A stretch of 64,000 bases of DNA from Acanthaster planci (lineage: Eukaryota > Echinodermata > Asteroidea > Valvatida > Acanthasteridae). The notes beneath the pieces are model-generated. The model worked only from the letters and a program-made list of their open reading frames with translations, had not been told where the DNA came from and did no database searches. Below, piece after piece: positions 24,901-34,062 of the stretch. A program made the position numbers and the translations under genes. The stretch is taken from the NCBI RefSeq assembly GCF_001949145.1, contig NW_019091573.1, forward strand, positions 439,894 through 503,893. Direction: 5' to 3'. The stretch's first letter is position 1, and each line of letters opens with the position of its first letter.

Positions 24901-27374
24901 GCACTTGTCCGCAAATTCAGAGATTTAAAACTCCGCCCCCACATGGAAAATTCCTGAATTTGTCCCTGTTCATCAGGCTTTAACAAATTTTCAAATAGGT
25001 TTCCCTTTTTCTTTGCTAAAAGATGGAGACAGTCCGGTTTGCGACACTGAAACCACTTTCGGCTCGAGTCAATATTCTAAAGCTCAGTCGGTCTTAAACA
25101 TACACGTTTAAGTACAATATAGAAGCAGTCACAACCCTAAAACCGACCCGCGTTGAGGAATGTCTGGACTACTCAATATGACCAAATTGTCTCACAAAAG
25201 AAGAAAAATGCGTCATGTTCGATATAAACTGTGATATTCTTGTTTGCTACCATAACCAGCCATTCCTCATACTTTGAAAAGGCCTCCGTGGAAGTTGAAC
25301 TTGCACGGAGTAATATTAATTTACAGTCGAACAACAAAATGACGACTTAGTGCTGATCCAGGAGGAAGCTTTGAGACAAGGGAAACCATATCTTACGTAG
25401 CCAATTGCTAAATTCAAATTATACATAGCCCAAAAAAGATTTGCGAGAAGTAATCTTGGATATTTTTCCTACGGTCCATTGTGAGTAGGTAATAGTTTAT
25501 TGGTTGGTAGAATAGGCAGGCTATCATATGCTAGTTATGCGTACTGGGTTCAGTTTTAGAACATGAAAGTGTTTTTCTCAGTGGAACCCCATCATGCCTA
25601 TGCATTACAAGAAGGCTGACTCCGTAGACTCCGTAAGACACTGGTGAAATTAAGAGCGTGTATGGCAATGGATGATTTGCCTCCCGGATGCTCATATCTT
25701 CTTTTACGAAGTTGTCAATACTGTCCTCGAACTTTGATGTTTATTTGAAGTGGTGCTTTATTGCCACACGCGACAAAAGCAGGTCAAACGTGCAACCTTT
25801 GACCAGCGTTGATTTCTTTGTAAATCGCCTGTTATTCTTTCACATATTGGTTAAGGCAAGGCAGCAGAATTTTCATCACGTACGGCTTCATAAACTGTGA
25901 GGACTCAATGCAGCTCAATAGAAAACGGACACGCCACTATACGATCCGGAGTATCAGAAGCGTGCGAGCATAGTTGAGGAATTCGGACCCAACATTCTCT
26001 AGCGACTATAACAATTTCATCATGAACGTACAAAATCACGTACACAGGTCAAACGAAGTTTTCAAATTCCACAGTAGACGTTATTAGAGAGTATTCAACA
26101 GTTCATTTCATACACATTTAGGACAAAAACCCCAACGTGGGAGAATAAAGAGAAGCGGTGGGCATCGGCATCCTATGCGGGAGGGGCACCAGCTCTGTAC
26201 ACCAGGGGCATGTTGATGTCATAAGGCGTCAGAAAATGGTATATTACCGTTTGCGTGTTCTTACCGGTATCTGCCTACCCCATAGTCTACAAATCAGAAT
26301 GGGGCGCCTTTTGTTTTGGTTAGAACTGTGTATGGCCAACAAAACACCTCACAGAAGCTAACCTTCAATACATGATTTTAATTTTTTCAGACCAATCTAC
26401 AATCTACCGACGTCCCCAGTTTCTGCTTAGGCCTATGTCGCTTGCACGTTCAAGCAGCATTGACGTCGTTTTATCAGGTCACGTGATAATGATATTATTT
26501 CCCCGCCAGAGTGGGAAAATAACGAAAGTTTAAATATCGGCAGCAAACAAGGCAGCCGTTGCTGTTACCGTTGAAGTCTATGGCGAAATTATTTTTCAAT
26601 CGCTATTTTGGAATTTGTAACAGTAACTATAAATTTGCCATAGAGATTTTTAATGGCAAAATCTTCATTGATAGACTAAACTGTGGCAATACTTTATTTT
26701 TTCTCGTGAGCGTTTTCATCGGCAGAATTGAACTCACCAACCCACCGAATTAAACACCTCCAGTGCAGGATTCCACCAAAATCTCCTTAAACTGCTTTTA
26801 GAGATACCAAGTGAAAGAAAACTTTCATTTGGATCTGGGGAAGCTTTTTTCTTGCAAATGTGATCAATGAGAGCAATTTGTATTGAAGTTTTCGGCCGAT
26901 AAAGAGATTTGTGTGATCTGCAAACTGTGATCTAAAAACAGCTCAAAAATTATGTCATCGTTTCACAATCGAGCCGCGTATGTATAGTCTGGTATCGTTG
27001 CTAGATTGTGGTTTGGTCCCCGACCTGGTAAAAGGGCCGCGGTGTCTTAATACAACCAGGTGTCAGTAGTTTTACAACTGACGATGTGTCCATTATCTCC
27101 GATAATTTCTGCAAAATTATGCAAGGTACAGTAAAATGCATTTGCTATTTCAGAATCAACAAAATAAAAAATATCAAAGCTAGTGCATTTTCCCCTTCAC
27201 CAACTATACAGCGGACAGTATTAACATCATGTTTATGTCAAAGTCTCCAACTATAAAGGGGAATGATTCATACATACAAGCTTTACCTTCACTAGTTTGC
27301 GATCGTGCATAGCCAAAGGCCACGAGAAACGAGAGGGTCCACAGCAACACCCGGCATCCAACTCGGCAGCCCAT
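683..27374 (-). CDS. Large mosaic extracellular protein gene (LDLa/CUB/SMB/EGF/HYR), 3' end outside window
   Basis: Gene-level entry covering 26 exons on the minus strand. The protein starts with a signal peptide and continues with 11 LDL-receptor class A repeats, 6 CUB-like domains, a Thr-rich spacer, one somatomedin B domain, one calcium-binding EGF, two shorter EGF-like modules and 3 HYR domains. Every internal exon starts and ends in phase 1, with an AG acceptor and a GT donor (one GC donor), so each domain is its own exon, the classic exon-shuffling pattern. The coding exons total 4,888 nt (about 1,629 residues) and are still open at the left edge. I infer a secreted or membrane-anchored receptor or matrix protein; no transmembrane segment is in view. 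It is unlike any single named family I know. Exon boundaries are assigned by eye from splice motifs and frame. Confidence 0.85.
961..1060 (-). mobile_element. CR1/L2-type LINE 3' tail
   Basis: On the minus strand the sequence reads towards CAATAAATATTATTATTATT, a terminal (ATT)n microsatellite after a short 3' UTR. This is the usual end of CR1/L2-type LINEs. It sits in the intron between HYR 2 and HYR 3. Confidence 0.45.
1714..1980 (-). CDS. Exon 25: HYR domain 2
   Basis: This 267-nt exon encodes a HYR-like fold with [49 protein letters not shown] and a hydrophobic end (CLISFVVSG). The G-x-H-x-V-x-C pattern is HYR-typical. Confidence 0.75.
2547..2651 (-). CDS. Exon 24: EGF-like module
   Basis: This 105-nt exon encodes [18 protein letters not shown] and [14 protein letters not shown], ending like an EGF (G-Y-T-G-P-x-C). 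It has fewer cysteines than a full EGF domain, so it may act as a partial or laminin-type EGF. The acceptor TTAG is weak. Confidence 0.65.
3189..3296 (-). CDS. Exon 23: EGF-like module
   Basis: This 108-nt exon encodes a Cys-rich module ([33 protein letters not shown]). Cysteine spacing is EGF-like but short. Phase 1-1, donor C|GTAAGA. Confidence 0.7.
3400..3678 (-). CDS. Exon 22: HYR domain 1
   Basis: This 279-nt exon encodes [18 protein letters not shown], then [14 protein letters not shown], and ends [19 protein letters not shown]. The opening pair of prolines followed by C-P, and the Y-x-A-x-D-x-A-x-N-x-x-x-C ending, are the hallmarks of hyalin repeats, Ig-like modules common in echinoderm and complement-type proteins. 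Confidence 0.85.
3903..4031 (-). CDS. Exon 21: calcium-binding EGF domain
   Basis: This 129-nt exon begins DVDECDPDE, the calcium-binding EGF start, then [22 protein letters not shown] and GDGKACSG. The six cysteines and the N/D-x-F pattern fit a cbEGF. Confidence 0.85.
4366..4503 (-). CDS. Exon 20: somatomedin B domain
   Basis: This 138-nt phase 1-1 exon shows the SMB cysteine spacing: C-x3-C, then [21 protein letters not shown] (eight cysteines). SMB domains (vitronectin, ENPP family) mediate protein binding. A short PTESPG tail precedes the donor GTAAAA. Confidence 0.85.
4844..4957 (-). CDS. Exon 19: LDLa repeat 11
   Basis: This 114-nt exon encodes [27 protein letters not shown] and [10 protein letters not shown], a textbook calcium-binding class A repeat. 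It is the closest relative in the window of the stop-containing LDLa pseudoexon at 39593-39709 (shared GQSVCISD). Confidence 0.85.
4958..6033. other. Intron between the Thr-rich exon and LDLa 11
   Basis: About 1.1 kb of AT-rich intron. No domain, RNA gene or clear repeat seen. Confidence 0.5.
6034..6150 (-). CDS. Exon 18: Thr-rich spacer
   Basis: This 117-nt phase 1-1 exon encodes a Thr/Pro-rich segment with a short internal repeat (TTEPIT twice). It looks like an O-glycosylated mucin-like linker between the CUB/LDLa array and the SMB/EGF/HYR region. Donor GTAAGT and acceptor TATTTTTCAG are strong. Confidence 0.75.
6663..6785 (-). CDS. Exon 17: LDLa repeat 10 (beta type, two extra residues)
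   Basis: This 123-nt exon encodes [27 protein letters not shown] and [11 protein letters not shown]. The C-terminal half carries two extra residues between the D-E pair and the last Cys compared with its relatives, which could alter the calcium-binding tail. Confidence 0.8.
7033..7389 (-). CDS. Exon 16: CUB-like domain 6 (type b)
   Basis: This 357-nt cysteine-free exon has [54 protein letters not shown] and SMWLKFES. It is most like CUB 4. Its acceptor is CTTCCACAG and its donor GATG|GTAAAA. Confidence 0.85.
7535..7690 (-). pseudogene. Decayed partial copy of the CUB 6 acceptor region
   Basis: This stretch aligns base for base, with many changes, to 7331-7480: the first about 60 coding nt of CUB 6 plus its upstream intron. 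On the minus strand it still has an AG acceptor and reads [17 protein letters not shown] against [17 protein letters not shown], then loses similarity. It appears to be a tandem partial exon duplication. Confidence 0.65.
7750..7866 (-). CDS. Exon 15: LDLa repeat 9 (alpha type)
   Basis: This 117-nt exon encodes [18 protein letters not shown] and [12 protein letters not shown]. It is equivalent to repeats 2 and 6. Between it and the next CUB exon lies a decayed partial copy of that CUB exon (7535-7690). Confidence 0.85.
8446..8793 (-). CDS. Exon 14: CUB-like domain 5 (type a), GC donor
   Basis: This 348-nt cysteine-free CUB-like exon has [39 protein letters not shown] and [13 protein letters not shown], so calcium ligands look intact. 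The exon ends in phase 1 before GCAAGT, so the donor is GC rather than GT; the other five CUB exons end at a GT at the same codon position. Confidence 0.85.
9013..9126 (-). CDS. Exon 13: LDLa repeat 8 (gamma type)
   Basis: This 114-nt exon encodes [16 protein letters not shown] and [17 protein letters not shown]. The six cysteines and calcium tail are intact. It is the equivalent of LDLa repeat 4. Confidence 0.85.
10024..10134 (-). CDS. Exon 12: LDLa repeat 7 (beta type)
   Basis: This 111-nt exon encodes [19 protein letters not shown] and [19 protein letters not shown]. It is the positional and sequence equivalent of LDLa repeat 3. Its donor is G|GTGAGA. Confidence 0.85.
11152..11535 (-). 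CDS. Exon 11: CUB-like domain 4 (type b) with poly-Tyr insertion
   Basis: This 384-nt exon is the longest of the six CUB exons and has no cysteine. It has [53 protein letters not shown] and [13 protein letters not shown] (TAC)n tract encodes six consecutive tyrosines in the loop before GNGN, where the a-type CUBs carry their calcium site. Confidence 0.85.
11360..11380 (+). repeat. (GTA)n trinucleotide repeat inside CUB 4
   Basis: Seven GTA/GTT units on the plus strand, read as TAC codons on the coding strand, give six tyrosines. A length-variable coding microsatellite. Confidence 0.9.
12346..13897. mobile_element. DNA-transposon-like element with long subterminal inverted repeats
   Basis: The left end (ACGGAGACCCTAAAGGGACA) and the inverse of the right end (ACGGAGGCTCTAAAGGAACA) match, followed on both sides by GAATACAAAAATAATTTCA and then about 200 bp of repeats of the form GCGCTCGAAATAAATT / GCACGAAATGATTTCG. 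The interior has no transposase that I can see. It is intronic, between CUB 4 and LDLa 6. A clear target duplication was not found. Confidence 0.65.
13275..13350 (-). ncRNA. tRNA-derived SINE head
   Basis: On the minus strand a B box (GTTCGAATCC, 13291-13300) lies about 30 nt after an A-box-like GGCATATGGTTAGGG (13328-13342), giving a tRNA-like Pol III promoter of about 75 nt. No acceptor-stem pairing that would make a functional tRNA was seen, so a SINE is more likely. It lies within the element at 12346-13897. Confidence 0.55.
14160..14276 (-). CDS. Exon 10: LDLa repeat 6 (alpha type)
   Basis: This 117-nt exon encodes [18 protein letters not shown] and [12 protein letters not shown]. It is nearly the same as repeats 2 and 9 at its start. 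The acceptor is TGAATTCAG. Confidence 0.85.
14896..15243 (-). CDS. Exon 9: CUB-like domain 3 (type a)
   Basis: This 348-nt exon encodes a cysteine-free CUB-like domain. It keeps the likely calcium ligands ([16 protein letters not shown] and [13 protein letters not shown]), plus YIGATDQ and [15 protein letters not shown]. It opens module 2. Confidence 0.85.
16157..16435. mobile_element. Palindromic MITE with TSD TCTGTTT
   Basis: The two ends are inverted copies (left ...CCCGTTTCAGGCAGGCGTTC, right inverse ...CCCATTTCAGACAGGCATTC). The 279-bp element is flanked by the same 7-mer TCTGTTT at 16150-16156 and 16436-16442. No coding content. Intronic, between LDLa 5 and CUB 3. Confidence 0.7.
16596..16712 (-). 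CDS. Exon 8: LDLa repeat 5
   Basis: This 117-nt exon encodes [11 protein letters not shown]..., then [17 protein letters not shown], a complete class A repeat. It is the third of three consecutive LDLa repeats and has no counterpart in module 2, so it was either added to module 1 or lost elsewhere. Confidence 0.85.
17028..17141 (-). CDS. Exon 7: LDLa repeat 4 (gamma type)
   Basis: This 114-nt exon encodes [12 protein letters not shown] through [12 protein letters not shown], with six cysteines and the D-E calcium tail. The YPC start is shared with LDLa repeat 8, its positional equivalent in module 2. Confidence 0.85.
17891..18007 (-). CDS. Exon 6: LDLa repeat 3 (beta type)
   Basis: This 117-nt exon encodes a six-cysteine repeat with [13 protein letters not shown] and [12 protein letters not shown]. 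The W-M/L-R/K-C signature is shared with LDLa repeats 7 and 10, which likewise follow a b-type CUB. Confidence 0.85.
18756..19106 (-). CDS. Exon 5: CUB-like domain 2 (type b)
   Basis: This 351-nt exon encodes a cysteine-free CUB-like domain with [48 protein letters not shown] and [12 protein letters not shown]. The TEH calcium site of the a-type CUBs is missing (MIHLSNSRL instead). It groups with CUB 4 and CUB 6. Confidence 0.85.
19727..19843 (-). CDS. Exon 4: LDLa repeat 2 (alpha type, ETL...)
   Basis: This 117-nt phase 1-1 exon encodes ETLICREN followed by FDCGHSVCI and the acidic tail [12 protein letters not shown]. It shares the ETL start and the GHSVCI core with LDLa repeats 6 and 9, which occupy the same position between an a-type and a b-type CUB. 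Confidence 0.85.
20842..21117. mobile_element. MITE with near-identical 9-bp target duplication
   Basis: The ends pair as GAAGCCAGTTGGTGCCAATT against GAAGCCCGTTAGTGCCAATT. AGCTATATA (20833-20841) and AGCTATGTA (21118-21126) flank it, so the target duplication is 9 bp, as in Mutator-like elements. Inside the right arm is a 21-bp tandem repeat (TTGCGTTATTTTGCAATACTG, 20999-21075). Confidence 0.65.
21147..21488 (-). CDS. Exon 3: CUB-like domain 1 (type a)
   Basis: This 342-nt exon encodes a CUB-like fold (YIG..., [46 protein letters not shown]). It has no cysteines. The TEH acidic site of calcium-binding CUBs is present, but the second Asp is Asn (HSSNMFQ). It pairs with CUB 3 and CUB 5 in sequence. 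A MITE lies 30 nt beyond its donor site. Confidence 0.85.
21954..22070 (-). CDS. Exon 2: LDLa repeat 1
   Basis: This 117-nt phase 1-1 exon encodes a complete class A repeat with six cysteines and the calcium-binding tail [17 protein letters not shown]. Acceptor CATTGAAG and donor G|GTAATT flank it. It opens the first CUB/LDLa module and has no close partner in modules 2 and 3. Confidence 0.85.
22071..27286. other. First intron of the mosaic gene, 5.2 kb
   Basis: No exon or RNA gene supported. It contains a poly-G run near 23664 and one copy of a 26-bp sequence that recurs at 27769 (TTGCCTCCCGGATGCTCATA...). Confidence 0.5.
27287..27374 (-). CDS. Exon 1: start codon and signal peptide
   Basis: The ATG is at 27374-27372, followed by a 29-residue reading frame with a basic start (MGCRVGCRV) and the hydrophobic core [14 protein letters not shown], a clear signal peptide with probable cleavage near YA-RS. 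The exon ends after AAG at a GTAAAG donor, in phase 1 like every other exon of the gene. It lies 5.2 kb upstream of the first LDLa exon. No other start-like exon was found between it and the LDLa exon. Confidence 0.75.
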
Positions 27375-30300
27375 ATTGCTAAGATCTGAGCACGATGTTC
27401 CTTTTTATCTAAAGAAGCTTGAATCATCCACTAACAAAATTGACGAAATTGGTTGGCCAGTCTATCATCACTGGTATTTGGAGCTGAAACGTGTTCTTCC
27501 AATGAATACTCTTTTCTGTTGAAAAATCAGACTTCAGTATGCTGTTTTTCTCCACTAACTATTTTTTCCTATGCTACTGGTTTGCAAAACTGGTCGTGTA
27601 ATTACAGTACAGTTCGGGTCTACCTAAATCACTACAAGCGTTTCATCAACTCGTAAAAATATGTACATAAATAGTACCAGTGGTATTTATCTTGTATTTG
27701 TACGCCCGTGACAATGGTGTTTCAGTAGTTATCGCAGGGGAAAACCTTTAAAGTTCCAGAGATCAGTTGCCTCCCGGATGCTCATATCTTCTGTCAATAT
27801 GCTGTGTATGTCAACCTGTAGAACTTTGGTCTTTTGTTCGAGTGCTGCTCTGCGGAACATTGTGTCCAATCATTTCAGGGCATAAAGGTTTCCGATACCA
27901 TTTTTCGTACGGAAAAAAATAATCATTCAAGCTATAATTATACTACAAGTCACTTTAGACCATTGCATTATCATGAAGCTGCGAATCAGTATGAAGCTGC
28001 CAATAAATAACCCATAATTAATATACCAAAAATACCCAGTAATAAATAATAAATACTTATTCTACAATTGGGGTAAAAAATGTGCGTACCGCATTGCAGT
28101 CAACTAATTCTGAGCAAAATTTCACAACCCAAAAGGATGAAAAAAGAACCCTCATGAGACCCTCATAAAATCCTTCCACTAAAGTTATAAACCACCAGAG
28201 AAGTGTGAAATTCCCACTCCTCCAGACAGACATATAACTCGCAAAAATTGTCCTTAATTAATTTGATTTTTTTTTTCAATTTTGGAGTGGATTTAAGTGG
28301 ATTTACTTTTGAGTGTGAATCTTCCATTCTTTTGACTCTAGAGGTGCAGGGGTAATATACTATAAGCGTACTTCACGTTAGACTTGAAATCACGTATTTG
28401 GCCGGGTGTAGTCTGCCTTGCTTCGCGCCCTTGCGATACATACGCGGTTTGGTTCGGCTTGAATCTTAATGACGTTTACACGTGGGAACAGTCAGTGCAG
28501 CCTCGCTCCCCGTGTTCCGTGGTGCCCAATTACTTGAATAATTTGCAAGCCCTTTTGAGCACAACATATATGGGGCTTGCTACGAAAATTGGACGGAACA
28601 CTCAGATTGGCTAAGAATCCCAATTATATGAAAATTTATTTTAGGGGCAGTTTGATCAGTCAGTTGAATATTTACTAGCAACAACCACAGTCTCGTTCAC
28701 TGAAGAGGGTGTTTACATTATTCTGAAAAGATGATTTACCGTAAAAGCATCTTTTTTCACCAAAAAAGATAATTAATAGATTTTTTTCTTGAATACTTAT
28801 GTATACTTTTTCTTTAAGTGACGAATTAAAAGGGATATTAATGTAAGATATAAAAAAATGACACTAATCATATATGGATATCCCTATTTCTAAAAAGGGA
28901 TGGGTCTGTTATGCAGCCTGAGCTACCATTAGCGCTCTCCATGGAAAAATGTGAAAATGCAGTGTAGATGTTGCATGCATGAATATCCATCCACAGTCAG
29001 GTTGGTCGTTCGACGGACACCGAAATCTGGTACTGAACAGCCCAAGACAACGTGTAGTATATTGACACAGCTGAAGCAGCCCGAACGCTCGATCGCAGGC
29101 AACGGTGACCAGGCTCAGCACCAACTATAAAAGAACGCGGTGTGCTGGTCATATTGTTTTGGATGACAAACACGGCCAACTAACGACTTGATTTCAAGTC
29201 TACCTTCATGTAAAGTGATGAACTGAAAAGAAATTGGGTATCTGAAAGAGTGTTTGCTGTAATGATCATGATCTCTTTTTTACAGATGATTCCACAACAT
29301 GTCAAACATAAATTATTTATATTCGACCAATATTTGTCTTCGGTTAGCTATATAAATGACTCTGTCTAATTACTGTAACCGTGTGGGTTCTTTGTTCCTG
29401 CGTGGTTGTTATTACTGTCCTGCATTCAATGATTAAACCGTGAAAACTTTAGACGAAAAAAATCGTTCCAGTCATTTTTTATAAAATGTTTTTGGTGACT
29501 GAATGACATGGCATGGAAAGGACAATGAGATATCGTATCTTATCACGCATGACATGCTTCCAAAAGGTTCAAATACTGCAAATGTCAACATTATCAAGCT
29601 TATTGTATATTCGGCAAAGAGATCTCGAGACTTTTGGTTTTACAAGTGGCTGCATTTAGTTTCGCTGAAAAATAAAATATCGCATATGCTTAAATTTGTT
29701 CTTTTTCATCGATGTGTTTGTATTTATGTATGGTTTTTGTTAACTGTTGTTCGAAGCTGACAATTAAATTTCAATGAGGATTTGAACTGGAGTTTAATCA
29801 CATCCCACAGTTATTAAATGAAAACTTATTCAAAGTATTTTTTCAGTTTGTGTTTCGCCAGTTTTGGAAGGATCAAGTTCAGTAAATGTTACACGTCAAA
29901 TGTATACACCATCCATTCCTACTTAACTCATCTCCCGTCAATTTCCATCCTCATCTGTTCAAAGACATGACTTGCAAGTACTAATTGATAACCTTCGTGT
30001 CTCTTAATTTTTATTTTTGACTTTGCAATACGTAATATAATGTCAATGCCTTTGGTTAGCTTATCCCACATAGAGGGCGTGAGTCGTGAAGATCATCCTT
30101 TCTCAGCTGCATGGTCTTACCACCAGAAATAATGTCAACATTATCCTGGTACATGGATGCAGCAGTAGGCCTTTTGTAATATTACCTAACTTTTTTAAGG
30201 TAACTGTAGATGGTGCAATTTATGGTCCGAGAGACTACCATGTTTTATTCCAAAAATAACAGTCAGAATTTAAAGATTAATCAGATTCTTCTGATTTCAA

Positions 30301-33300
30301 TTGGATGTTTATTCTTTTGAAACTGGAGGAAAGTCAGCAAAATGTAAATTTCAAAGGAAACAAATCTAACATGGTATGCTTTAAGTTTACACGTTCTTCG
30401 TGGTTTAAAACAAATCCTGGTTTAAATTCAGAGTTTGAAAAGAAATAATTTAGTATTAAATGTAAATACATATTGTGAATAATACTTTTTGTTGCGAATT
30501 TTACGTTTCTCAACAAGTGTAAGTCCTGAAGAGCTGGGAATTGGACCAAAATACCTGTTTGGCATGCAGCTTTCTAATCAGACTGAAATTTTCGGACTAG
30601 TCTCATTGAAAGGTTTCATGCTAATTCAATTTGCATATTTATCAGCAGGAAGCATTCATATTTCAAGGCATATTTCAAAGCAAATTCATTTGAAATTCAA
30701 CTTTGGCGGCATCTAGCATACCACGTCAGCGCGACCGGGACGCACTCTGCTACCTATGCAGAAAATGCGCACGGATAGAGTATGCACGATATAAAATTAA
30801 CAACTTTGATGCGCTGCTTGATACATGAAGCATGAGTTCATTTCAGCCTGGAATCCACCTCTAGAGCCATCCCAAGTTTCAAGTCATATTTCATTTTACC
30901 CTGGCGTACAGCCACGTGACATTTTTTCATACTGCAGCAACCTATTGATGTTATTATTTGGTGTTTTTTTGGTTATTTTGATTTGTTTATTTCTCGGTAC
31001 AGCTCGTCATGGCTTAAGTTTTAGTCATAGGTACAAAGGGAAAGGAGTTATTTCATGGCTAGATATGTTTGGCGGTAATCTAGCCAGCCTAGGCAAAGTA
31101 TCTGAGAGGCGTTCGTATTTAAATATTTGCATAAGAGAAAATAGATGTAAACCCTACTGCATTGACTTTACTTTTACCCTAAACTTAAAAGTAGGAGAGT
31201 TCATTTTGAAACCAGATCTTGGACGCTAATATTATTCTTGCTGAAAAGGCATATAAGTAAACGTACTTGACATTGTTTATTCGTCGATACATCTAACAGC
31301 ACCTTTAGCGGGCCTGTAGAGCACCAAGCCGGCACGTTTCTACACGGGAGATTTCTTCAATGTAGAAACTCCACTTTCACCGGCAGACCAAAACCTGTAA
31401 ACAAAGGGAAACATCATAAAAATAAAAACATGGCACATCAAAACTTTTTACTTGATTTGTTATTTCCATGAAGGTTGAAAATATGAACCTGACCTAAGTG
31501 TGACCGAGAGAGCTGCGGTGATAGCTGCTGGATTGCTCCTTTCAGAACATTTTCTGTCTTATTTGACAAGATGTATTACATGGGTAATTCTGATTAATTA
31601 TACCTGTAAATTAAACATGAAAAAGTGTGTCATGTGATTTATTTCTCGGGTGATTAGTAATGCACGAAGATTGATTAGTCACGTATCGAGGTCAATTAGT
31701 AATTCATGGCAATTAAATATCAATGCAAAAATATTAAACCCGTATTAACAAGACACTTCAAGAGGATTACTCCAAGGGAAAGCTCTATCCCAAGTGTTAT
31801 ACCTAATTCTTTTTCACTAAAACTCCGGCTAAACTACATCATAGTAGCTTAAAAATGAAGAGAACATCACTTTTACATTCTTGCATGTCGTGTAACTTTC
31901 ATGGAGAGTCAAACATTCAGTAAGATAGATCTCCACGATGGTGAAAAGAGTCACTGTTACCGTCTTTCGAACGGTGAAATGTCATGCTGTTTTAGGGGTT
32001 CTACTTTCATGTTACATATTAATCAAAGTAAAACAATCAATCTATTTCCAACGCTAGGGTTAATTAATAGGGATCATGTATTATCCTGCTCTCATTGTGC
32101 AATTGTAAACTAAAAGAAACTCACTAAAAGTAAATTAGGTTATAATATTTGAATGGTTGAATTATTTTCTGCTTGTTATGCCGTATCATGAAATGCAAAA
32201 CACGCAACGGATTTCCAACCCTTCAGGCAAACAATTCTTATCCGAATAAACAACAAAAGATGCGAGAACATATAAGGCCAACTTTTTTCCCAAAAAAACT
32301 GAACACTCTCGCAATCCTTAATTAAATACTCTGGCTATTTTCCTCTTGTTGCCTAAATCCTAATGAGTGCACTGAATCAAAATCAATTTTGTTATTATAT
32401 AGCTCGTAGATTTTAGTAGCTTTGGGTAGAGCTGAAATATCCTGTCGACTGCACCTTGAACTTAACAGTAACCACTGACTTTGATTTATTTAATGCATCA
32501 CACTACAAGAACTGGTGAAGTTCAACTGAAAGTAAAGCAGAGCGTAATAATGCTCGCAATTGCTGGCAACTGCCTTCACTTTACATGCCAAAACATTATA
32601 TGTAAAACACAGATGCCTCTGATTTCAAGTTCTCATGCATGCAACAGCTTAATTCAGAATAATTTGAAAGATTAAATCATCAATGCCACACTCTACTCTT
32701 CAATTAATGTTAAGTAACAGACTGAAGATTTCTGTGTTTACACGCTCTTTTCTCTTGGATTTTTTTATCTGATCTTATTTAACACTTGAGTTGTCTTCCC
32801 CTTTAAGTTTCTCCATCTATTTTAATTAACATGTTCATTTTGTTTGCCTCAAGTAGGGGTCTATCTTGCATTGCCTGCCCATTCCCTTCAAGTCTCCAGC
32901 TGCTATCTTTTTCAAGCTCAATAATCCTTAGCTACCATGAATCTTGGAAATTTTTCTACAATATATAAAGTTTAGGAGAGAGTGTTGATTGTCATTTTGC
33001 TTTAACATTCTAGAAAACACATAGGCGTAATCATGGGACGCAGGTATATATACTCCCAACACACTTTTTGAGGTGAAGGATTTTTACCAAAAAATAAGCT
33101 GATTGGGAAGAATTTAAACACTTCCCAACGACTAATTATTATTCAGTATCATATAGGTCAAACAATAAAAAGCGATAAATAGACCATTCTTATGAAAGAT
33201 TCTACGTGAATGTAATACTTACTAATGATGTACATTCTTCATTGGATACATCACCCCCAATATATAGTGTGATGTGGTGTCAACATCCCCCTTTTCAAAT

Positions 33301-33939
33301 TTCCGAGCAAGTCAGCCTCCCGCTCACAAATCTCCGTCCCCCAGCCCCCACTTCCTGAATTCCAGGCACAAATACAAAACCAACATGATGGGAATATGAT
33401 ACTTTTAGATACAAATTGTTTTGAGAATGACTCGCTGACTGTAAAAATATGTATCTTGAAGGTACATCATTTACTTGGCAGAAGTAGTATTCTTGACGAA
33501 GTCCCACAAAAATGACACTCTTGACTAATGTTGACGCAAGTGACAAGCCAATTAACGCTAAATCATCTTTATAAATAGTAGAACTCACATATAAAGCATC
33601 TGTATCGCTGTAACTCCTTACTGATGCCATCAAGGCTCTTATTTTGACCTTTGCAAATGGAACGTTGTGAAATGTAAACAAGACCAAAAATTCCGTCATT
33701 ACTTTGGACCCGGTCTGGAGGAGATGGCTATCTACGGCTGTTTTCAGATGAAAACCTATTGCTTTTGTGACAGCACATAAACAAATCAATATAGGCCTCC
33801 TCGTTGCTACTTTTCCAGGGTTGACAAAGTGTTGTGTCGTTCATATCAAGGTTCTGGGATCATGAAAAAGCAACTCCAAAAAAGAGATTTGACGAAAACT
33901 GTATTAGGGTCCGAATAATTTATTAACTCCAGAACTCAC
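27375..33939. other. Intergenic sequence upstream of the mosaic gene
   Basis: About 6.5 kb with only short chance ORFs. The promoter of the mosaic gene should lie just above 27374, but I see no convincing TATA box or CpG-rich core. Nothing else is supportable here. Confidence 0.4.
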
Positions 33940-34062
33940 ATTTTGAAGAACACAATACAGAGATAAATCGTACTGGGTGGACGTTGTGGACGGTTCCCTT
34001 GGATCAACTTCGCTGAACACAGCAACAGGGCCGAAATATAAAGACGTTATTACGTAATCCAA
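33940..34062 (-). CDS. Isolated exon-like segment, unknown domain
   Basis: This 123-nt open segment has a good acceptor (TATTTTTCAG) and donor (AAAT|GTGAGT), both phase 0. It encodes LDYVITSLYFGPVAVFSEVD, then PREPSTTSTQYDLSLYCVLQN. The pattern of alternating beta-strand residues ending in Y-C-V-L resembles part of an extracellular beta-rich domain, but I cannot name it. No matching neighbour exon was found, so it may be a relic or belong to a gene with distant exons. Confidence 0.4.

Noticed and set aside
28909-29179. Minus-strand ORFs with a P-x-H-R-C-like segment recalling SLC22 transporters
   Set aside because: Too short, with no splice sites and no other transporter segments nearby.
30825-31229. 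Plus-strand ORF of 134 codons with one hydrophobic stretch
   Set aside because: The hydrophobic stretch comes from a T-rich region; no family resemblance.
33295-33789. Minus-strand ORF of 164 codons
   Set aside because: No recognisable domain, no matching splice sites and composition like its surroundings; I could not link it to the exon-like segment at 33940-34062.
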